NCBI RefSeq assembly: GCF_003992595.1
Contig: NZ_RZNA01000004.1
Coordinates: 1 to 64,000 of the forward strand
Direction of reading: 5' to 3'
Source of the DNA: Flagellimonas oceanensis
GTDB taxonomy: Bacteria; Bacteroidota; Bacteroidia; Flavobacteriales; Flavobacteriaceae
DNA length: 64,000 bases
The notes beneath the pieces were generated by a model. That model ran no database searches, was not told the DNA's origin, and saw only the letters and a program-made list of their open reading frames with translations. The position numbers and the translations under genes are program-made. How positions within the stretch are numbered: the first letter of the stretch is position 1; every line of letters starts with the position of its first letter. This document shows, one piece after another, positions 33,829 to 43,446 of this stretch.

Positions 33829-34455
33829 ATGAAAGCACACACTAAAGAAACACAATCAACGATGACGCCTCAAAAGGCCATCCAATTTTTAAAGGAGGGC
33901 AATGAGCGTTTTCAACGAAACCTAAAAGCGAATAGAAACCTTTTGGAGCAAGTGAACGATACTAAGGATGGTCAATTTCCCTTTGCGACCATTTTGAGCT
34001 GTATCGATTCAAGGGTATCAGCAGAGCTTGTTTTTGATCAAGGGCTGGGAGACATCTTCAGCATCAGAATCGCAGGAAACTTTGTAAACGAGGACATCTT
34101 GGGAAGTATGGAGTTTGCCTGTAAATTGGCTGGAACAAAAACCATCGTGGTCCTAGGGCACACAAGCTGCGGCGCTGTAAAAGGAGCTTGCGACCATGCT
34201 CGCCTTGGCAACCTCACGGCATTGATCAACAAAATAGAACCTGCAGTAGCGGCCGTAGAAGAGCCCAAGGATGAATCCTTGCGAAACTCTAAAAACCTGG
34301 AGTTTGTGGATGCGGTATCCGTCAAAAATGTTGAGATGACCTTGGAGAACATCAGAAATCAAAGCGATGTCCTCAAAGAAATGGAAGACAACGGAGAAAT
34401 TGCCATAGTCGGTGCCATGTATGACATCTCCGATGGTAAGGTAACTTTCTTGTAA
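33829..34455 (+). CDS. Beta-class carbonic anhydrase
   Basis: A 208-residue cytoplasmic enzyme that interconverts carbon dioxide and bicarbonate. The zinc site is clear: Cys58 in LSCIDSRVSAE, His111 and Cys114 in LGHTSCGAVKGA; the catalytic pair Asp60-Arg62 is in CIDSR. A second Met (residue 12, in STMTPQKA) could also be the start. It is placed between two SulP genes and follows the first by 10 bp. A clear terminator follows, so the second SulP gene is probably transcribed separately or by readthrough. Confidence 0.96.
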   Translation: MKAHTKETQSTMTPQKAIQFLKEGNERFQRNLKANRNLLEQVNDTKDGQFPFATILSCIDSRVSAELVFDQGLGDIFSIRIAGNFVNEDILGSMEFACKLAGTKTIVVLGHTSCGAVKGACDHARLGNLTALINKIEPAVAAVEEPKDESLRNSKNLEFVDAVSVKNVEMTLENIRNQSDVLKEMEDNGEIAIVGAMYDISDGKVTFL

Positions 34456-34477
34456 CCTATTATAACTTAAAGTAAAT

Positions 34478-34508
34478 AAAAGCCGATGAGATTGTTCATC
34501 GGCTTTTT
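34478..34508 (+). terminator. Intrinsic terminator after the carbonic anhydrase gene
   Basis: AAAAGCCGATGA (34478-34489) pairs perfectly with TCATCGGCTTTT (34496-34507), with a 6-nt loop and T run. It splits the SulP-carbonic anhydrase pair from the next SulP gene. Confidence 0.9.
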
Positions 34509-34556
34509 GTGTTTTTAAAATTGTTATATTCAGGCGGTAGAAACACAGCCTAAACC

Positions 34557-36410
34557 ATGTTCAAACATCTGAGAGGAGATTTATTTGGGGGGATTACCGC
34601 TGGCATTGTAGCCTTGCCCTTGGCCCTGGCTTTTGGCGTGAGTTCTGGACTAGGACCAAGTGCCGGTTTGTACGGTGCCATTTTCATCAGTTTTTTTGCT
34701 GCGCTTTTTGGGGGAACCAACACTCAAATATCCGGCCCCACCGCTCCAATGACTGCTGTGAGCATGGTGGTCATTGCAGGAATCATAGCTATTAATGATG
34801 GAGATATCAATAAGGCCCTTCCTGCCATCCTTACGGTTTTCTTATTAGCTGGAATCATGCAGATTGGTTTGGGCCTATTGGGCATGGGGAAATATATAAA
34901 GTACATTCCATATCCTGTTGTTTCGGGCTTTATGACCGCAATCGGGGTCATTATCCTGGTTACCCAAATATTACCTGCCGTAGGGTACTACCCAAAAGAG
35001 GATGAAGCCTATGTCAATCAATTTATGCCCGAGGCCGAAGAGGAGCTCTTGGAAAATATATTGCAGGAAGAAGCTGGGGAAGGGATTTTGGTTTTGGAGG
35101 ACTTTACGGAAACCATCAAAAGGGCCGAAAAGATCACAGAAGCAGATATGGTTAAGGAGGCAGCTACTTTGGCTTCCAAAGAGGCTTCCGGGGTCATGGG
35201 AACATTTAAGGTATTGCCCAGGGCTCTTAAAAACATTAATTGGCTCGAATTGGCGCTGGCCTTGGCAACCATCATCATTATTTACGGTTTTAAACGAATT
35301 ACGACGGCCATTCCCAGTACGTTGGTCGCTTTGATCGTTGTTTCCGGACTAGCTTTCGGATTTGGATTGGACTACAGACCCATTGAACAAATTCCAAGCG
35401 GGTTGCCCATTCCCAACTTGGAAATTTTTACTGCCTTTGAGCTTGACGTGATCACACCCTATATTTTTACCGCACTTACCTTGGCTTTGCTTGGCGCCAT
35501 TGATTCATTACTTACCTCCGTGGTCGCGGACAATATGACCCAGACCAAACATAAACCCAATAAAGAGTTGGTGGGCCAGGGCATTGGAAACAGTATTGCC
35601 GCTATTTTTGGGGGTCTTCCCGGTGCTGGGGCCACCATCAGAACGGTGGTAAACATCAATTCTGGAGGAAAAACCAGGTTATCTGGCATGATTGCCGGCG
35701 TACTTTTGCTCATTATCCTGCTTGCTCTGGGTCCCGTAGCATCACAAATTCCTGCTGCAGTATTGGCGGGCATTTTGGTAACCGTAGGTATTGGCGTGAT
35801 GGATTACAGAGGTTTGAAAGCTATTCCACATTTACCCAAAGACATAAAATTAGGGCCGCTAAAATTGAGTTCAGAGGTCATCATCATGTTAGTGGTCATG
35901 GTGTTGTCATCCATTTGGAACTTGGTCTATGCTGTAGGAATCGGCTTGGTCATCGCTTCTCTGATGTTCATGAAAAAAATCGGAGACCTTACCGCTCTGC
36001 GCTCGAATGTGAGGGCTTTGCGTGAAGAACCTTGGTCCGATGAGAAAAATATCCCTCAAAAAATCAAGGATGAAGTTTTTATCAAACATATCAAAGGCCC
36101 TCTGTTCTTCGGATCCACGAATGAATTTCAACAACTGGCCTCTCAAATTCCCGAAAATGCCTCAACAGTGATTATTCGAATGGGAAGAATGCAGTACATG
36201 GACCAAACAGGGTTATATGCCATGGAGGATGTGTTGCAGGATTTAAAGCGGAAGGACATTCAAATAATTTTGGTGAATATTTTAGATCAGCCCCGATACA
36301 TGTTGGAACGTATCGATATTATCCCAGACCTCATCCCAGAAGAACACATCTTCAAAAATTTTAAATCTTGCTTGGATTGGGTGGATAAAAATTTAAACCA
36401 TCATGAATAA
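34557..36410 (+). CDS. SulP-family anion transporter with acidic insert and STAS domain
   Basis: A 617-residue transporter; SulP core about 1-470, STAS domain about 515-612 (FIKHIKGPLFFGSTNEFQQLASQIPENASTVIIRMGRMQYMD). The core keeps the SulP opening FKHLRGDLFGGITAGIVALPLALAFGVSSG and the SQIPAAVLAGILVTVGIGV helix. It is about 90 residues longer than the neighbouring SulP, largely due to an acidic segment (about 145-215, EAEEELLENILQEEAGEGI and following) inserted between transmembrane parts. Beside carbonic anhydrase a bicarbonate role is likely; sulfate is possible. The acidic insert is unusual. Confidence 0.88.
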   Translation: MFKHLRGDLFGGITAGIVALPLALAFGVSSGLGPSAGLYGAIFISFFAALFGGTNTQISGPTAPMTAVSMVVIAGIIAINDGDINKALPAILTVFLLAGIMQIGLGLLGMGKYIKYIPYPVVSGFMTAIGVIILVTQILPAVGYYPKEDEAYVNQFMPEAEEELLENILQEEAGEGILVLEDFTETIKRAEKITEADMVKEAATLASKEASGVMGTFKVLPRALKNINWLELALALATIIIIYGFKRITTAIPSTLVALIVVSGLAFGFGLDYRPIEQIPSGLPIPNLEIFTAFELDVITPYIFTALTLALLGAIDSLLTSVVADNMTQTKHKPNKELVGQGIGNSIAAIFGGLPGAGATIRTVVNINSGGKTRLSGMIAGVLLLIILLALGPVASQIPAAVLAGILVTVGIGVMDYRGLKAIPHLPKDIKLGPLKLSSEVIIMLVVMVLSSIWNLVYAVGIGLVIASLMFMKKIGDLTALRSNVRALREEPWSDEKNIPQKIKDEVFIKHIKGPLFFGSTNEFQQLASQIPENASTVIIRMGRMQYMDQTGLYAMEDVLQDLKRKDIQIILVNILDQPRYMLERIDIIPDLIPEEHIFKNFKSCLDWVDKNLNHHE

Positions 36411-36421
36411 CGCCTTTTTTG

Positions 36422-37114
36422 ATGCTCTTTCAAGAATTCCCTAAAGATTCAGGTCCCGTTTATTTGGAAACCATGGAGGGCCAGTTTCCAGTAGAGCCCT
36501 TCAACACGTTCAGCAACCTTATTTTCATGTTTCTGATAATTTACTGGGGCATCAAAGTGTATCGAAATCCAAAACAACATCAATTTTTAGCATGGGTACT
36601 TCCCATTATAGGAATCAGTTATGTGGGCGGGACGGTCTACCATGCCACGCGTAGCCATGAGTTTTGGCTTCGTTTGGATTGGATGCCCATCATGTTGCTC
36701 TGTGCTGCTGTGGTCATCTATTTTATTTTTAAGCTCGTGAAATCATGGTGGCAACGATTAATATGGGTCATCATACTGCTCGGAGCTTCCTTTTTACTTC
36801 GGATTCTTCCCATCCCTATAGGATTGAGAATCTCTTTGGGGTACGTGATTACCGCGGCGACCATTCTTATTCCCATTGCTTGGTATTTGATAAGAACCAA
36901 AGGGAAAAACATAACCCTAGTGGTTACGGCCTTTATAATTTTTGCCATCGCTATTTTCTTTAGAAGCATTGATCTTCATCAAGATTTCTTCCCCATGGGC
37001 ACCCATTGGTTATGGCATCTTTTCGGTGGAATTGCAGTACATTTCCTAATTGCCTATATATTCAAGGACAATTTGCTAAATTTGTCCGCCAATAGCGTAA
37101 GCCATCATGATTGA
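36422..37114 (+). CDS. Ceramidase-like membrane hydrolase (CREST superfamily)
   Basis: About 230 residues from the ATG at 36422 (a TTG at 36419 is in frame). Seven transmembrane helices are likely. Motifs of the alkaline ceramidase family are present: Glu and Asn in [14 protein letters not shown], the His-Asp block [22 protein letters not shown] and the C-terminal [14 protein letters not shown], which together supply the zinc ligands. Eukaryotic relatives cleave ceramide; bacterial relatives are uncharacterised. Sphingolipids do occur in Bacteroidota. The stop overlaps pheS by 8 bp, so translation is probably coupled, an odd partner for an essential tRNA synthetase gene. Confidence 0.8.
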   Translation: MLFQEFPKDSGPVYLETMEGQFPVEPFNTFSNLIFMFLIIYWGIKVYRNPKQHQFLAWVLPIIGISYVGGTVYHATRSHEFWLRLDWMPIMLLCAAVVIYFIFKLVKSWWQRLIWVIILLGASFLLRILPIPIGLRISLGYVITAATILIPIAWYLIRTKGKNITLVVTAFIIFAIAIFFRSIDLHQDFFPMGTHWLWHLFGGIAVHFLIAYIFKDNLLNLSANSVSHHD

Positions 37115-38126
37115 TACCATAAAGGAACATATCGCCGAAGTAGAAAAATTCACTTCGAACTCTACAGAAGAAATTGAAGCTTTCCGAATCAAGTATTTGG
37201 GGAAAAAAGGGCTTTTGAACGGTTTCTTTGCCGAATTTAAAAATGTGCCCAACGAGCAAAAAAAGGATTTTGGCAAGGTTGTCAATCAATTGAAAAATGC
37301 CGCCACCGATAAAGTCAACGAGCTTAAGGAATCCTTGGAAAGCCAATCCGAAGCTGCCGGCAAATATGGCGACTTGACTCGACCTGGAGAGCCTATTGAA
37401 ATTGGTTCCAGACATCCTATTTCCATTGTGAAAAACCAAATCATCGATATTTTTTCCAGAATTGGTTTCAATGTATCCGAAGGGCCTGAAGTAGAAGATG
37501 ACTGGCACAACTTTACAGCATTGAACCTTCCAGAATACCACCCTGCACGTGATATGCAGGATACGTTTTTCATCCAGACCGACCCGGATGTCTTGCTACG
37601 TACCCATACCTCATCGGTACAGGTACGCTATATGGAAGCCAATAAACCGCCCATCCGGACCATTTCTCCTGGAAGGGTGTATCGGAACGAGGCCATCTCT
37701 GCCCGTTCGCACTGTTTTTTCCATCAAGTGGAAGGCTTGTATGTGGACAAGAATGTATCCTTCGCGGATTTGAAACAGACCTTGCAGTATTTCACTTCTG
37801 AAATGTTCGGCAAGTCAAAAATTAGATTGCGCCCATCTTACTTTCCTTTTACGGAACCCAGTGCGGAAGTTGATGTGTACTGGGGCTTGGAGACCGAGAC
37901 CGATTACCGTATGACCAAGGGTACAGGATGGCTGGAAATCATGGGTTGTGGTATGGTGGACCCCAACGTACTGAAGAATTGTGGCATAGACCCAGAGGTA
38001 TATTCCGGATTTGCCTTTGGTATGGGAATAGACCGTATTGCATTGTTGCTTCATCAAATTTCGGACATCCGCTTGCTCAGCGAGAATGATGTTCGTTTCT
38101 TGGAACAGTTCAAAAGTGCATTGTAA
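37107..38126 (+). CDS. pheS: Phenylalanyl-tRNA synthetase alpha subunit
   Basis: A 339-residue class II synthetase subunit that joins phenylalanine to tRNA-Phe with the beta subunit. The N-terminal coiled coil (1-90) binds tRNA. The catalytic core is marked by [26 protein letters not shown], the motif 2 region [30 protein letters not shown], and motif 3 [32 protein letters not shown] is fully typical. The pheT gene is not in the window, so the two subunits are encoded apart. It overlaps the ceramidase-like gene by 8 bp. Confidence 0.97.
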   Translation: MIDTIKEHIAEVEKFTSNSTEEIEAFRIKYLGKKGLLNGFFAEFKNVPNEQKKDFGKVVNQLKNAATDKVNELKESLESQSEAAGKYGDLTRPGEPIEIGSRHPISIVKNQIIDIFSRIGFNVSEGPEVEDDWHNFTALNLPEYHPARDMQDTFFIQTDPDVLLRTHTSSVQVRYMEANKPPIRTISPGRVYRNEAISARSHCFFHQVEGLYVDKNVSFADLKQTLQYFTSEMFGKSKIRLRPSYFPFTEPSAEVDVYWGLETETDYRMTKGTGWLEIMGCGMVDPNVLKNCGIDPEVYSGFAFGMGIDRIALLLHQISDIRLLSENDVRFLEQFKSAL

Positions 38127-38134
38127 CCCAAGCC

Positions 38135-38533
38135 ATGAAAAAGGATATTGAAATCCCTGTTGCCAAGGATGTACATGTTGCCGTGGTTCGTGAGTGGAAC
38201 GATGAATTTCTATCCAAAGATTGGAACGCCTATCTCATCAACAACAGAGCGGATGCCATTGAAATGACGATTGTGGTGTCCAAAGGATTTGATGATGACA
38301 CAAAAACCTCCACGATGCGACATGGCATTGGGGTTGTTGAGGCGAAGTCCTTTAAAAAAATTGAGTTTCTACAAGAAGAAGTGCTCGCACTCAACAATGA
38401 ATTCTTTGTTACCTTCTTTGCCGAGAACAAACTTTTTGAAAAAAGGTTCCTATTTCCCAAACATTCCATTTCGGAAAAACACCTAACCAACATCCCCATC
38501 ATAGAAAAAGAGGGTATTCTTTCCGAAGGTTAA
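38135..38533 (+). CDS. Small conserved protein downstream of pheS
   Basis: A 132-residue soluble protein starting MKKDIEIPVAKDVHVAVV. It has alternating beta-type segments (NAYLINNRADAIEMTIVVSKG, then KFFVTFFAENKLFEKRFLFPKHS-like). It starts 8 bp after pheS and so probably belongs to the same transcript. No domain is recognised; similar small genes follow pheS in other flavobacteria as far as I recall, but no function is known. Confidence 0.75.
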   Translation: MKKDIEIPVAKDVHVAVVREWNDEFLSKDWNAYLINNRADAIEMTIVVSKGFDDDTKTSTMRHGIGVVEAKSFKKIEFLQEEVLALNNEFFVTFFAENKLFEKRFLFPKHSISEKHLTNIPIIEKEGILSEG

Positions 38534-38585
38534 TGCTTGTTTTCATGCCCATAATTTTCTTTTAACAAACATTTAAGTTCTTTTA

Positions 38586-38603
38586 GTTCGGTTTGTTCCG
38601 AAC
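38586..38603. promoter_or_regulatory. Candidate operator palindrome GTTCGG-N6-CCGAAC
   Basis: A perfect 6+6 bp palindrome with a 6-bp spacer lies immediately upstream of the -7 promoter element of the GbsR/MarR-type gene. It falls between the expected -33 and -7 boxes, where a bound dimer would block transcription. It may be the site of self-regulation for this regulator and the efflux genes. Confidence 0.55.
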
Positions 38604-38609
38604 CAATTT

Positions 38610-38617
38610 TATCTTTG
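38610..38617 (+). promoter_or_regulatory. Bacteroidetes -7 promoter element before the GbsR/MarR gene
   Basis: TATCTTTG is a full match to TAnnTTTG and ends 19 bp before the ATG at 38637. The -33 region overlaps the palindrome at 38586-38603. Confidence 0.55.
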
Positions 38618-38636
38618 CGCCTTCAAAATCCATTAT

Positions 38637-39116
38637 ATGGAATATTCGAAGGAAGAAATCATTGAAACCTTAGGGGTGCATTTGGAGCAGGAACATAACC
38701 TGCCACCATTGGCAGCCCGTATTTATGCCATTTTAATCTTAACGGACCAAGACGGACTCTCCTTTGAGGACTGCTTGGAAAAAAGAGGGGCCAGCAAAAG
38801 CTCCACTTCCACCTCTTTGAACCTTTTGTTGAACATGGGGGTAATTACCTATTTCACTAAACCGGGAGACAGAAGAAGGTACTTTAAAACGGCAAAGAAG
38901 AAGACATTTTTTCTCTCCAAGCTTCAAGAAAACCTGAAGCGTGTAGAAAGTGAAAAGCACATTATCACGCTGGTAATGGACTATCATAAAAAGTATAGTC
39001 CAAAAAAGTATGAAGAAGGACAGGTAAGAACCCAAGTTTATCTGGAATACGTCAACGAAAAAGAGAAGACCTTGAAAAAGACAATCAAAAAACTAGAATC
39101 AATTTTAAACGAGTAA
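38637..39116 (+). CDS. GbsR/MarR-family transcriptional regulator of the efflux cassette
   Basis: A 159-residue winged helix-turn-helix protein. The HTH is GLSFEDCLEKRGASKSSTSTSLNLLLNMGVITYFTKPGDRRRYF, the GbsR style, and a C-terminal helical dimerisation region follows (about 100-159). It is the first gene of a set with RND adaptor, permease and outer-membrane channel (40, 32 and 31 bp between genes). A repressor of efflux pump expression is the likely role; the ligand is unknown. Confidence 0.88.
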   Translation: MEYSKEEIIETLGVHLEQEHNLPPLAARIYAILILTDQDGLSFEDCLEKRGASKSSTSTSLNLLLNMGVITYFTKPGDRRRYFKTAKKKTFFLSKLQENLKRVESEKHIITLVMDYHKKYSPKKYEEGQVRTQVYLEYVNEKEKTLKKTIKKLESILNE

Positions 39117-39156
39117 TCACTCCAACATCCATAAACGTAACAAAGCAAGTTCGTAC

Positions 39157-40236
39157 ATGAAAACAATCAAATCAATCTTAGTATCAACAGTTTCACTTTT
39201 GATTTTATCCTGTGGGGGCAAAAATCAGCAGCAAGCTGCAGCAGGCCCCCAGACCCCCTCGCTTAAAGTAAATACTTTGGAAAAGCAGGACATCACTATA
39301 TACAAATCATATTCCACCAACATTCAAGGAAAACAGAATGTGGAAATATGGCCCAAAGTTTCGGGCTTTGTCCAAAATATTTATGTGGAAGAGGGCCAAC
39401 AGGTAAAAAAAGGACAATTATTGTTCAAACTGGAAACACAAACGCTTTCACAAGATGCTGAAGCAGCCAAGGCTGCCGTAAATGTTGCCCAAGTAGAAGT
39501 GAACAAACTGGTCCCGCTTGTTGAAAAAAACATCATCAGCGAAGTACAATTGGAAACTGCCAAAGCCCAATTGGAACAGGCCAAAAGCAACTACAGTAGT
39601 ATTACCGCCAATATTGGATACTCCAATATCGTTAGTCCCGTAAATGGGTACATCGGCGAGATTCCCTACAAAGCAGGAGCATTGGTAAGCAGTACCATGG
39701 GCGAACCATTGACCGTGGTTTCCGATATAACCGGTATTCGCGCCTATTTTTCAATGACCGAAAAGGAACTATTGGAGATGAAGAGCGAAATGGCCGATGG
39801 TGGTTCAACTGTTTCGGCCGAAAACACGCCCGAAGTGGAATTGGTAATGATCAATGGCGAAACGTATCCTCAAAAAGGAAAAATCGCCATGGTCAACAAT
39901 ATCATCAACCCAACAACGGGAAGCGTGACCCTACGAGCGGACTTTGACAATCCCAATTTATTGTTGAGTTCAGGAAGTACTGGAACCATCAAGGTCCCAT
40001 CCACCTACGAGGACGTTTTTGTCATCTCCCAATTCGTAACTGTTGACCTGCAGGGCACCAAAATGGTGTATGTGCTGAATGATGACAATACGGTAAAAAC
40101 CGTTCCCTTGAACATCGTGGCCCAAACCGATAAGGAGTTCATCGTAGCGGAAGGTTTGGAAGAAGGAAGCACTATTGTTACCGAAGGTGTATCCAAACTT
40201 AAGGATGGACAGACCATCAATCCAGTAAAGCAATAA
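39157..40236 (+). CDS. RND efflux periplasmic adaptor lipoprotein (HlyD/AcrA type)
   Basis: A 359-residue membrane fusion protein. The lipoprotein signal ends at LLILSC (Cys19). The lipoyl and beta-barrel parts are readable: ITIYKSYSTNIQGKQNVEIWPKVSGFVQNIYVEEGQQVKKGQLLFKLE, a hairpin (about 95-150), SNIVSPVNGYIGEIPYKAGALVSS, and the membrane-proximal VTEGVSKLKDGQTINPV. It links the RND permease to the outer-membrane channel encoded downstream. AcrA-like; drug substrates are unknown. Confidence 0.93.
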   Translation: MKTIKSILVSTVSLLILSCGGKNQQQAAAGPQTPSLKVNTLEKQDITIYKSYSTNIQGKQNVEIWPKVSGFVQNIYVEEGQQVKKGQLLFKLETQTLSQDAEAAKAAVNVAQVEVNKLVPLVEKNIISEVQLETAKAQLEQAKSNYSSITANIGYSNIVSPVNGYIGEIPYKAGALVSSTMGEPLTVVSDITGIRAYFSMTEKELLEMKSEMADGGSTVSAENTPEVELVMINGETYPQKGKIAMVNNIINPTTGSVTLRADFDNPNLLLSSGSTGTIKVPSTYEDVFVISQFVTVDLQGTKMVYVLNDDNTVKTVPLNIVAQTDKEFIVAEGLEEGSTIVTEGVSKLKDGQTINPVKQ

Positions 40237-40268
40237 TTACCATCAATCACTTATAGAACGAATTATAT

Positions 40269-43200
40269 ATGTTCCAAAAATTTATAGATCGTCCTGTACT
40301 CTCCACAGTAATATCCGTGATCATTGTGATTTTGGGTATTCTGGGTCTGAGTACATTACCCGTAGAACAATACCCCGAGATTGCCCCACCAACGGTACAG
40401 GTAAACGCCAACTATACCGGTGCGAATGCTGAAACAGTACTGAAAAGTGTGGTTATTCCATTGGAAGAGCAAATCAACGGTGTGGAGGGCATGACCTACA
40501 TGACCTCATCCGCCAGTAACGATGGTACGGCCAACATCAGTGTGTTTTTCGAGCTTGGTGTCGACCCAGATATTGCTGCGGTAAACGTACAGAATAGGGT
40601 CGCACGGGCCAATAGCTTGCTACCACAAGAGGTTATAAATACTGGTGTAACCACCCAAAAAGCACAGAACAGTGCCTTATTGTTTTTCTCTATTTTCTCC
40701 GAAAATGAGGATTACGATGCCACCTTTGTGGAAAACTATGCGAAAATCAACCTGGTTCCCCAATTACAACGAATCAAAGGGGTTGGTAACGTTAACGTAT
40801 TCGGATCCAAGGATTATTCCATGCGTATTTGGATCTCTCCCGATAAAATGGCTGCCTATGATTTGGTGCCCGCTGATATTCAAGCAGCGTTGCGCGAACA
40901 GAATACCGAAGCGGCAACCGGTAAGATCGGAGAGAATGCCGATGGTATATTTGAATACGTAATGAAATACAAAGGGCGTTTGTCCGAAGTCAAGGAATAT
41001 GAAAACATCATTCTTAGAACAACGGATGATGGTGGTTTCCTCCGTCTAAAAGATGTGGCCGAAATAGAACTCGGCGCACTGAGCTACGTAAGGAAAAACT
41101 CAGGTATGGGAAACCCCGGTGTTGCTGTGGGGGTGTACCAAACCTCAGGATCCAATGCCAAGGAGATCATCGATGAGATCGAAACGATTTTGGAAGAATC
41201 CAAAGCAGATTTCCCATCAGGATTGGACTATGTAATTCCGTTTAACTCCAAGGATTTCTTGGATGCTTCCATAGATCACGTGGTACAAACCTTGATCGAA
41301 GCATTTATCCTGGTATTTGTCGTGGTGTTCCTGTTCCTCCAGGATTTCAGGTCCACGTTGATTCCAGCTATTGCGGTACCCGTAGCCATTGTAGGTACTT
41401 TTTTCTTCCTGCAATTGTTCGGTTATTCCATCAACATGTTAACGCTTTTCGCCATGATCTTGGCCATTGGTATTGTTGTGGATGACGCGATTGTGGTAGT
41501 CGAGGCAGTACATGCCAAACTGGAGGATGGAGCCGATTCGGCCAAAACCGCCACCAAGAACGCAATGAGCGAAATTTCTGGGGCCATCATCTCCATTACC
41601 TTGGTCATGTCAGCGGTATTTATCCCCGTTTCCTTTATTCAAGGTTCCTCGGGAGTATTCTACCAACAGTTCGGTATTACTTTGGCGGTGGCCATTTTGA
41701 TTTCGGCCGTGAACGCTTTGACGTTGAGTCCAGCCTTGGCGGCATTGTTCTTAAAGCCACATGATCATGACAAAGGGAAAAAGAAGAATTTCTTGGCCCG
41801 ATTCTTTAGGGCTTTCAACGTTGGTTTTACAGCAATGACCAATAAGTACACCAACACCATTGGCACCTTGGTAAAACGTAAATGGATTACCCTTGCACTC
41901 CTATTGGGCTTTAGTGCTCTAGCTATATTCCTATTCCGTTCCACACCATCTGGGTTTGTACCCGATGAGGACCGTGGGATGATTTTTGCCAATGTGAGCA
42001 TGCCCCCTGGAACAACCATTGAAAAAACGGAGGAGACCATCATGAAGCTGGATTCCATTTATGAGTCCATGGATGTAATCGATGCCAGGATGAGTGTGGC
42101 AGGTTTCAGTTTGCTGAACCGGGTAAGTGCTGGATCGTATGCTTTCTCCATTATGAAATTGAAAGACTGGAGCGAGAGGGATGCGGACTCCTTATCCGTA
42201 AACGCAACGATGCAGAAACTGTACGGAATCACAGCGGGTTTCAACGATGCACAAATCATCTATTTTACCCCTCCAAGTATCCAAGGATTCGGTACCAGCT
42301 CTGGTTTCGAAGTGCAGCTTCAGAGCAAAACAGGTGAAGATTGGAACTCCATCAACGATGTAAAGAATCAGTTTTTGGGAGCGCTAAATGCACGACCTGA
42401 AATCCAATACGCCATTTCCCAATTCGACCCTGGTTTCCCTCAGTACGACCTGGATATCGATATGGAAAAAGTGAAAATGGCCGGATTGACCGCAACTGAC
42501 ATATTCAATGCGCTTCAAGGTTATTTTGGAGGTATCTATGCCACCGACTTCAACAAGTTCGGGAAGCAATATCGTGTAATGATTCAGGCCAAACCTGAGG
42601 ACCGTGCCAACGAAAACTCCTTGAACCACATTTTTGTCAGGAACGCCAACGGGGAATCCGTTGCGGTAAGTCAGTTTGTGGACCTCAAAAAAATATATGG
42701 TCCAGAAGTGGTACAGCGATTCAACTTGTTGAGCTCCGTGAGTATTACCGGTGTGCCCAATCCAGGGTACAGTACAGGTGATGCCATTACAGCGATTGAA
42801 GAAGTAGCGGCACAGGTGTTGCCGAATTCCTATACCTACGATTATTCCGGTTTGACAAGGGAAGAAAGTAATGCAGGTTCGCAGACCATTCTCATTTTTA
42901 TCTTGAGTTTGGTATTCGTTTACTTCCTGCTGAGTGCACAGTATGAAAGTTATATTTTACCACTTTCCATATTGTTGTCGCTACCGTTTGGTATCGCAGG
43001 AGCTATCCTTTTTATCAACGTAGCTGGTTTGCAGAACAATATTTACTTCCAGATCGCACTGATCATGTTGATTGGTCTTTTGGCCAAGAATGCGATTTTG
43101 ATTGTGGAGTTTGCATTGCAACGTAGACGGGCAGGGCTTTCCTTATTTGACGCTGCCGCTGATGGTGCACGTGCAAGGCTTCGTCCAATTTTGATGACAT

Positions 43201-43415
43201 CCTTCGCATTCATCTTTGGTCTATTACCATTGGCACTTTCCTCAGGAATCGGTGCCATCGGGAACCAATCCATTGGTGTGAGTGCCGTTGGGGGAATGTT
43301 AGTGGGAACCATACTCGGTGTATTTATCATACCCGTACTATTTGTAGTGTTCCAAGCCTTGCAGGAACGTATTTCCGGCAAGCCCGAAGAACTTCAACAT
43401 ATTGACAACGCCTAA
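40269..43415 (+). CDS. RND multidrug efflux permease (HAE1/AcrB family)
   Basis: A 1048-residue inner-membrane proton antiporter, the standard length for the hydrophobe/amphiphile efflux family. The FIDRPVLSTVISVIIVILGILGL start, the NVQNRVARANSLLPQEV porter part and the proton-relay Asp pair in LAIGIVVDDAIVVVEAVHAKLEDG on helix 4 are clear, as are the second-half GLLAKNAILIVEFALQRR and RLRPILMTSFAFIFGLLPLALSSG motifs. Twelve transmembrane helices and two large periplasmic loops follow from this. Its neighbours supply the adaptor and channel. Confidence 0.96.
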   Translation: MFQKFIDRPVLSTVISVIIVILGILGLSTLPVEQYPEIAPPTVQVNANYTGANAETVLKSVVIPLEEQINGVEGMTYMTSSASNDGTANISVFFELGVDPDIAAVNVQNRVARANSLLPQEVINTGVTTQKAQNSALLFFSIFSENEDYDATFVENYAKINLVPQLQRIKGVGNVNVFGSKDYSMRIWISPDKMAAYDLVPADIQAALREQNTEAATGKIGENADGIFEYVMKYKGRLSEVKEYENIILRTTDDGGFLRLKDVAEIELGALSYVRKNSGMGNPGVAVGVYQTSGSNAKEIIDEIETILEESKADFPSGLDYVIPFNSKDFLDASIDHVVQTLIEAFILVFVVVFLFLQDFRSTLIPAIAVPVAIVGTFFFLQLFGYSINMLTLFAMILAIGIVVDDAIVVVEAVHAKLEDGADSAKTATKNAMSEISGAIISITLVMSAVFIPVSFIQGSSGVFYQQFGITLAVAILISAVNALTLSPALAALFLKPHDHDKGKKKNFLARFFRAFNVGFTAMTNKYTNTIGTLVKRKWITLALLLGFSALAIFLFRSTPSGFVPDEDRGMIFANVSMPPGTTIEKTEETIMKLDSIYESMDVIDARMSVAGFSLLNRVSAGSYAFSIMKLKDWSERDADSLSVNATMQKLYGITAGFNDAQIIYFTPPSIQGFGTSSGFEVQLQSKTGEDWNSINDVKNQFLGALNARPEIQYAISQFDPGFPQYDLDIDMEKVKMAGLTATDIFNALQGYFGGIYATDFNKFGKQYRVMIQAKPEDRANENSLNHIFVRNANGESVAVSQFVDLKKIYGPEVVQRFNLLSSVSITGVPNPGYSTGDAITAIEEVAAQVLPNSYTYDYSGLTREESNAGSQTILIFILSLVFVYFLLSAQYESYILPLSILLSLPFGIAGAILFINVAGLQNNIYFQIALIMLIGLLAKNAILIVEFALQRRRAGLSLFDAAADGARARLRPILMTSFAFIFGLLPLALSSGIGAIGNQSIGVSAVGGMLVGTILGVFIIPVLFVVFQALQERISGKPEELQHIDNA

Positions 43416-43446
43416 TTATCCTTTGATCGAACAAAGTATATCATCC

